Origin: CAYJVB01 sp964373575
GTDB taxonomy: Archaea > Aenigmatarchaeota > Aenigmatarchaeia > CG10238-14
Assembly: GCA_964373575.1 (NCBI GenBank)
Contig: CAYJVB010000012.1
Coordinates: 1 to 23,526 of the forward strand
Direction: 5' to 3'
DNA length: 23,526 nt
The notes beneath the pieces are model-generated. The model had not been told where the DNA came from and did not search any database. It was given only the letters and a program-made list of their open reading frames with translations. The position numbers were made by a program, and so were the translations under genes. Below, in pieces: positions 20,244 through 23,526 of the stretch. How positions within the stretch are numbered: position 1 is the first letter of the stretch; every line of letters starts with the position of its first letter.

Positions 20244-22898
20244 ATGGGATCCGAAAGGGATATAGAATACCAAATTAAAGGCATATTTGAACAAATACCA
20301 GAATTCAAAAATATTCATTCTGATGTACTAGTGGGTGGAAAAAGAGCCGATCTGGTTATTTATAAAAATGACGAACCTTTTATAGTAATTGAAGTAAAAA
20401 AAGAATCTATCGATCCCACAGATATAGACGTCGTAAATCAAGCGTCTTTCTATGCATTTACTTTGGGCGCCAACTATTTTGGAACTACTAATGGAAAACA
20501 CTTTGTCCTCTTTGAGACTTTTAGACCAGGAAAATCCCTCATGGACAGAAAATTAAAGTATTTTGAAGTGGATGAATTTCTTCCTCAAAAAATTCTTGGT
20601 GAAATAACTCATGGCGTTCAATGGATGAGATTTGATGATGCATTCGTCCAGAAGTTACAAATATTACATGATTTTATAACACCTCAGATGTTGAAGTCCT
20701 TAGAAAGGAGTCTTTCAGATAGAAAATTTGCCGATGAACTCACAAAATGGGTTACTGAACAAGGGTTTGAATATGAAACTATAACAGAAAAACAGAGAAC
20801 TAATCAAATTATTTCTAACCAGTCAACTTATCTTCTTATTAACAAGATTTTCTTTTACAAGATTTTAGAGACTATTTATCCACAAATACCGAGACTGAGA
20901 AGCATAGACACACTGGATATATCGTCATATCTTGAAGAATATTTCAAAGTAGTCCTAAAAATAGACTACAAGGCCGTGTTCCAACAAGGTTTCTTTGACA
21001 AGATAAGAATACCCCACGAAGTTGCATCGACACTTGTCAAGTTCATTAAGGAATTGGAACTGTTTGACTTCGAGAAGATTGAGAGTGATGTTATAGGAAG
21101 GATTTACGAGAAACTGATACCGATTGAAGAAAGGAAGAAATTGGGTCAATACTATACACCACCACAAATCATTGAACTGATACTCAAGCTAATAGTCAAG
21201 GAACCAAACCAGAGAGTATTGGATCCGTCATGTGGTTCTGGTGGTTTTCTTGTGGGTGCATATAAATATCTGTTGAATCTAAAGGAAAAAACACGAGCTA
21301 CAACTGAACATGAAAATCAAACCTTGTTGAACCAGATTGTTGGCATAGAAATAAATCAATTCCCAGCTCATCTTTCTGTTATTAATTTAGCTATGCAAGG
21401 TATCAAGTTCAGGACAAATGAAATCAATGTTTTGATTAATGATTTTTTTGATGTTAAATCGTTTGGTGAATGGTGGCAGATGGAATATAAAAAAGCACAC
21501 CTTGATAAAAAAGAAGAAAAATCAGGAACATACAGATATTTTGATTGTATTGTGGCTAATCCACCATATATAAGACAAGAAATAATTACACAAAAAAAGA
21601 AATTACAAGATATCATGAAGTTTGAAAGTGTTGATATAGATAAAACAAGTGATATATACTCGTACTTTTTTGTTCATGCAACTCAATTTTTAAGAAATGA
21701 AGGGCGATTGGGTTTTATCACATCTAATAAATGGTTAGAAGTTGGTTATGGTAAAAGTTTACAAAAATTCTTTATGAACAACCATAAGATATTTTATGTA
21801 ATAGAATTTGATGCGGGTGCTTTTGAAGAAGTTCTAGTCAATACCTGCATTACAATTCTACAAAAAGAGAAAGATAGCAAGAAGAGAGTCGGTAACAGGG
21901 TAAAGTTTGCCAGAGTTAAAAAACTGATAAATATAGACAAATTAGTTCATTTACTGGAAAAAACTGATAAAGACTATGAGGACGATAATATAAGACTTGT
22001 TATTGTTCCTCAGTTCAAATTAGAAAAAGAAGACAAATGGAACATATATTTGAGAGCACCAAAAATATACTATAAAATTATTAAAAATACAAAATTTGTT
22101 CCTCTTAACAAAATCTGTAACCTCAAGAGTGGTTTAAAAACTGGCGCAGATGAATTTTTTATTTTGACAAAAGAAAAAATTAATTTACTTGGTTTAGATA
22201 AAGAATATTACAAACCATTAATTACATCATCTGATAAATTAGAAGAATTGATTATTGATAATAAACCGAAATACTATGTTCTCTATGTTAACAGCACATT
22301 ACTAAAAATTAAATCAAAAAATATATTAAATTATATAGAATTGGGTCAAAAACAAAAATATCATTTAAGACCTTCAGTAGGTGGTAGAACTGAATGGTTT
22401 AATATAGGAAAACAATCTATCCCCCCAATAGTGTTCCCGTGTAAGTTGTGGTCGAATTTTATTGTTTTTAAAAATAACTCAGAAAGAATACCCATGAAAC
22501 AATTTTATCAAATAGAACCTATAAATAAAAGATATACGAATTTTATTCTTGGGTGTTTGAATTCGTCAATAACACAACTATTTTTAGAAATGGCAGGCCG
22601 TTCTTATGGTGGTGGTGTTCTGGAAATTTTGATTTACGAAGCACAAAATTTACCTGTTTTAAACCCGTCACAACTATCTGAAAAACAAATTAAAGATATT
22701 GAACAAAAGTTCAAAGAATTAACAGAAATGCCATTTTCTGATAAAGACAAATTTGATAAAAAGAGAAATGAACTTGACAATGTGATTTTTGACATTCTTG
22801 GTTTATCCAAAGACGAAAGAAAACAAGTTTATGATGCGCTAGAAGAAGCTTTAAGTTTGAGGGTTAAAAGGAGAGAAAAGAAAATTTTGGTTAAATAA
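20244..22898 (+). CDS. Type IIG restriction-modification enzyme (nuclease and N6-adenine methyltransferase)
   Basis: One 884-residue chain holds all three activities. N-terminal nuclease: GKRADLVIY (D36) and FIVIEVKKE (E50-x-K52). Methyltransferase: LGQYYTP near residue 300, motif I DPSCGSGGF near 327, and motif IV NPPY near 438. The C-terminal third (SGLKTGADEFFILT ... GGGVLEILIYEAQNLPVLN) is a TaqI/Eco57I-like target-recognition domain. It would methylate adenine in its own site and cleave unmodified DNA. The length is normal for the class and no frameshift is seen. The recognition site cannot be read from the sequence. No separate specificity or methylase gene is nearby. Confidence 0.87.
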   Translation: MGSERDIEYQIKGIFEQIPEFKNIHSDVLVGGKRADLVIYKNDEPFIVIEVKKESIDPTDIDVVNQASFYAFTLGANYFGTTNGKHFVLFETFRPGKSLMDRKLKYFEVDEFLPQKILGEITHGVQWMRFDDAFVQKLQILHDFITPQMLKSLERSLSDRKFADELTKWVTEQGFEYETITEKQRTNQIISNQSTYLLINKIFFYKILETIYPQIPRLRSIDTLDISSYLEEYFKVVLKIDYKAVFQQGFFDKIRIPHEVASTLVKFIKELELFDFEKIESDVIGRIYEKLIPIEERKKLGQYYTPPQIIELILKLIVKEPNQRVLDPSCGSGGFLVGAYKYLLNLKEKTRATTEHENQTLLNQIVGIEINQFPAHLSVINLAMQGIKFRTNEINVLINDFFDVKSFGEWWQMEYKKAHLDKKEEKSGTYRYFDCIVANPPYIRQEIITQKKKLQDIMKFESVDIDKTSDIYSYFFVHATQFLRNEGRLGFITSNKWLEVGYGKSLQKFFMNNHKIFYVIEFDAGAFEEVLVNTCITILQKEKDSKKRVGNRVKFARVKKLINIDKLVHLLEKTDKDYEDDNIRLVIVPQFKLEKEDKWNIYLRAPKIYYKIIKNTKFVPLNKICNLKSGLKTGADEFFILTKEKINLLGLDKEYYKPLITSSDKLEELIIDNKPKYYVLYVNSTLLKIKSKNILNYIELGQKQKYHLRPSVGGRTEWFNIGKQSIPPIVFPCKLWSNFIVFKNNSERIPMKQFYQIEPINKRYTNFILGCLNSSITQLFLEMAGRSYGGGVLEILIYEAQNLPVLNPSQLSEKQIKDIEQKFKELTEMPFSDKDKFDKKRNELDNVIFDILGLSKDERKQVYDALEEALSLRVKRREKKILVK

Positions 22899-22903
22899 TT
22901 TAT

Positions 22904-22920
22904 TTTTTCTGAGAGAAAAA
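22904..22920. terminator. Stem-loop between convergent genes
   Basis: TTTTTCT-GAG-AGAAAAA is a perfect 7-bp hairpin with T runs on both strands, six bases after the type IIG stop and 14 before the end of the convergent protease gene. It could end transcription from both sides. Confidence 0.45.
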
Positions 22921-22934
22921 CAAAGGTAATATAA

Positions 22935-23526
22935 TTAAGTAGGAGATACACTAACATCTGGATTTCCTATCAGTACTTGTGATTGCTTGTTCGCTATAAG
23001 ATACGTTAGTATATCAGAGGAATCTTTTAAATGATCATTTGTTCTGTAATAAGCTATCCAATAATTATATGCATCTTGTGATTTCTTAAACGCTTCTCCT
23101 GTTGTGTTACCTTTTATTAGTTGATCACCAATTTTCATTGCCGAGTCCAGAAAAGGTCTTGCTGTTTCATCTGCTAAAGGTCTCGAAACACTATAATCAT
23201 CGATAAGAGCAATAAAGGGTTCTTTATATCCTATAAAAGCTAAAGCTTTACATTCTTCTACTGCCTTTTTTCCTAGAACACTACCTGAACTACATGTAAG
23301 TGCATGAACTATTCTTCCGCCTAGAATATTCAAGTTTTCTTCGGAATGAATCAAAACTTGCTGTTGGTGGCCTGTTATTGTATTATCATTTCCATGCCCG
23401 TGAAAAAGAGTTAAAAGAGGATTCTTAGATGATATGAAAACTTCTACGTTTTTCCTTAATGCTTTATTTCTATCCAAATCTATGACGTCAAATCCTCTTT
23501 TATCAGCTTCTGGAATAGTTTTTTTA
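22935..23526 (-). CDS. Caspase-like (clan CD, CHAT/C25-like) cysteine protease, 5' end off the window
   Basis: The frame stays open to the right edge, so the N-terminus is missing; 197 codons are visible. The His-Cys dyad of clan CD proteases is present: LLTLFHGHGND (His at visible residue 44) and, after ITGHQQQVLI and ILGGRIVHAL, TCSSGS (Cys 78). The sequence GKKAVEECKALAFIGYKEPF and the later helical region suggest a gingipain/CHAT-like domain. Such proteases appear in several bacterial immune systems as effectors. Its position at the end of a restriction island suggests that here, but no sensor partner is in view. Confidence 0.6.
   Translation of the reverse strand, partial: KKTIPEADKRGFDVIDLDRNKALRKNVEVFISSKNPLLTLFHGHGNDNTITGHQQQVLIHSEENLNILGGRIVHALTCSSGSVLGKKAVEECKALAFIGYKEPFIALIDDYSVSRPLADETARPFLDSAMKIGDQLIKGNTTGEAFKKSQDAYNYWIAYYRTNDHLKDSSDILTYLIANKQSQVLIGNPDVSVSPT

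Overview
This is an archaeal chromosome segment, AT-rich overall. The archaeal markers are a histone, aIF5A with its hypusine site, class III (type IV pilin) signal peptides, tRNAs without encoded CCA and with bulge-helix-bulge introns, and TATA-like boxes about 25 bp before many starts (leaderless genes). Small zinc ribbons, a PRC-barrel protein, many short orphan proteins and non-canonical tRNA introns would fit a DPANN-type lineage, but the window does not settle the lineage.

Layout. 1-1554: small orphan proteins. 1595-6226: a surface block, all on the + strand, with a large Ig-like membrane-anchored protein followed by four genes with pilin-like N-termini, three of them overlapping or nearly so. 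This looks like a minor-pilin/surface-filament cassette without its assembly ATPase in view. 6282-8061: two convergent zinc-ribbon miniproteins and an MFS transporter. 8063-11501: tRNA-Leu, a MscS channel, an F420-dependent NADP reductase-like protein, a glycosyltransferase with foreign arginine codons, two orphan genes, and a tRNA-Val/tRNA-Glu tandem with introns. 11534-14669: a YbaK-type deacylase, small orphans, a C39-like peptidase and a secreted Pro/Thr-rich protein. 14803-16134: tRNA-Ser with a non-canonical intron, a PRC-barrel/PqqD-like gene pair, then aIF5A and histone as a two-gene minus-strand operon. 16217-17933: orphans, an Lrp-type domain gene broken by an in-frame TAA, a transposase fragment beside a collapsed inverted-repeat element, and two tiny membrane proteins.

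18078-23526 is an accessory, defence-like island: a Cas4/RecB-like Fe-S nuclease of visibly higher GC, a PD-(D/E)XK-like protein with a DUF5655-like C-terminus, a zinc-ribbon protein, a fused type IIG restriction-methyltransferase, and a caspase-like (His-Cys) protease that runs off the right edge. It begins just after the mobile-element debris, which fits acquisition by transfer.

The points most worth a second look are the defence island with its protease, the tRNA-Val that seems to carry two introns, the nonsense-interrupted Lrp-type gene, the pilin cassette, and the PRC-barrel/PqqD pair. No rRNA, CRISPR array or complete insertion sequence was seen.
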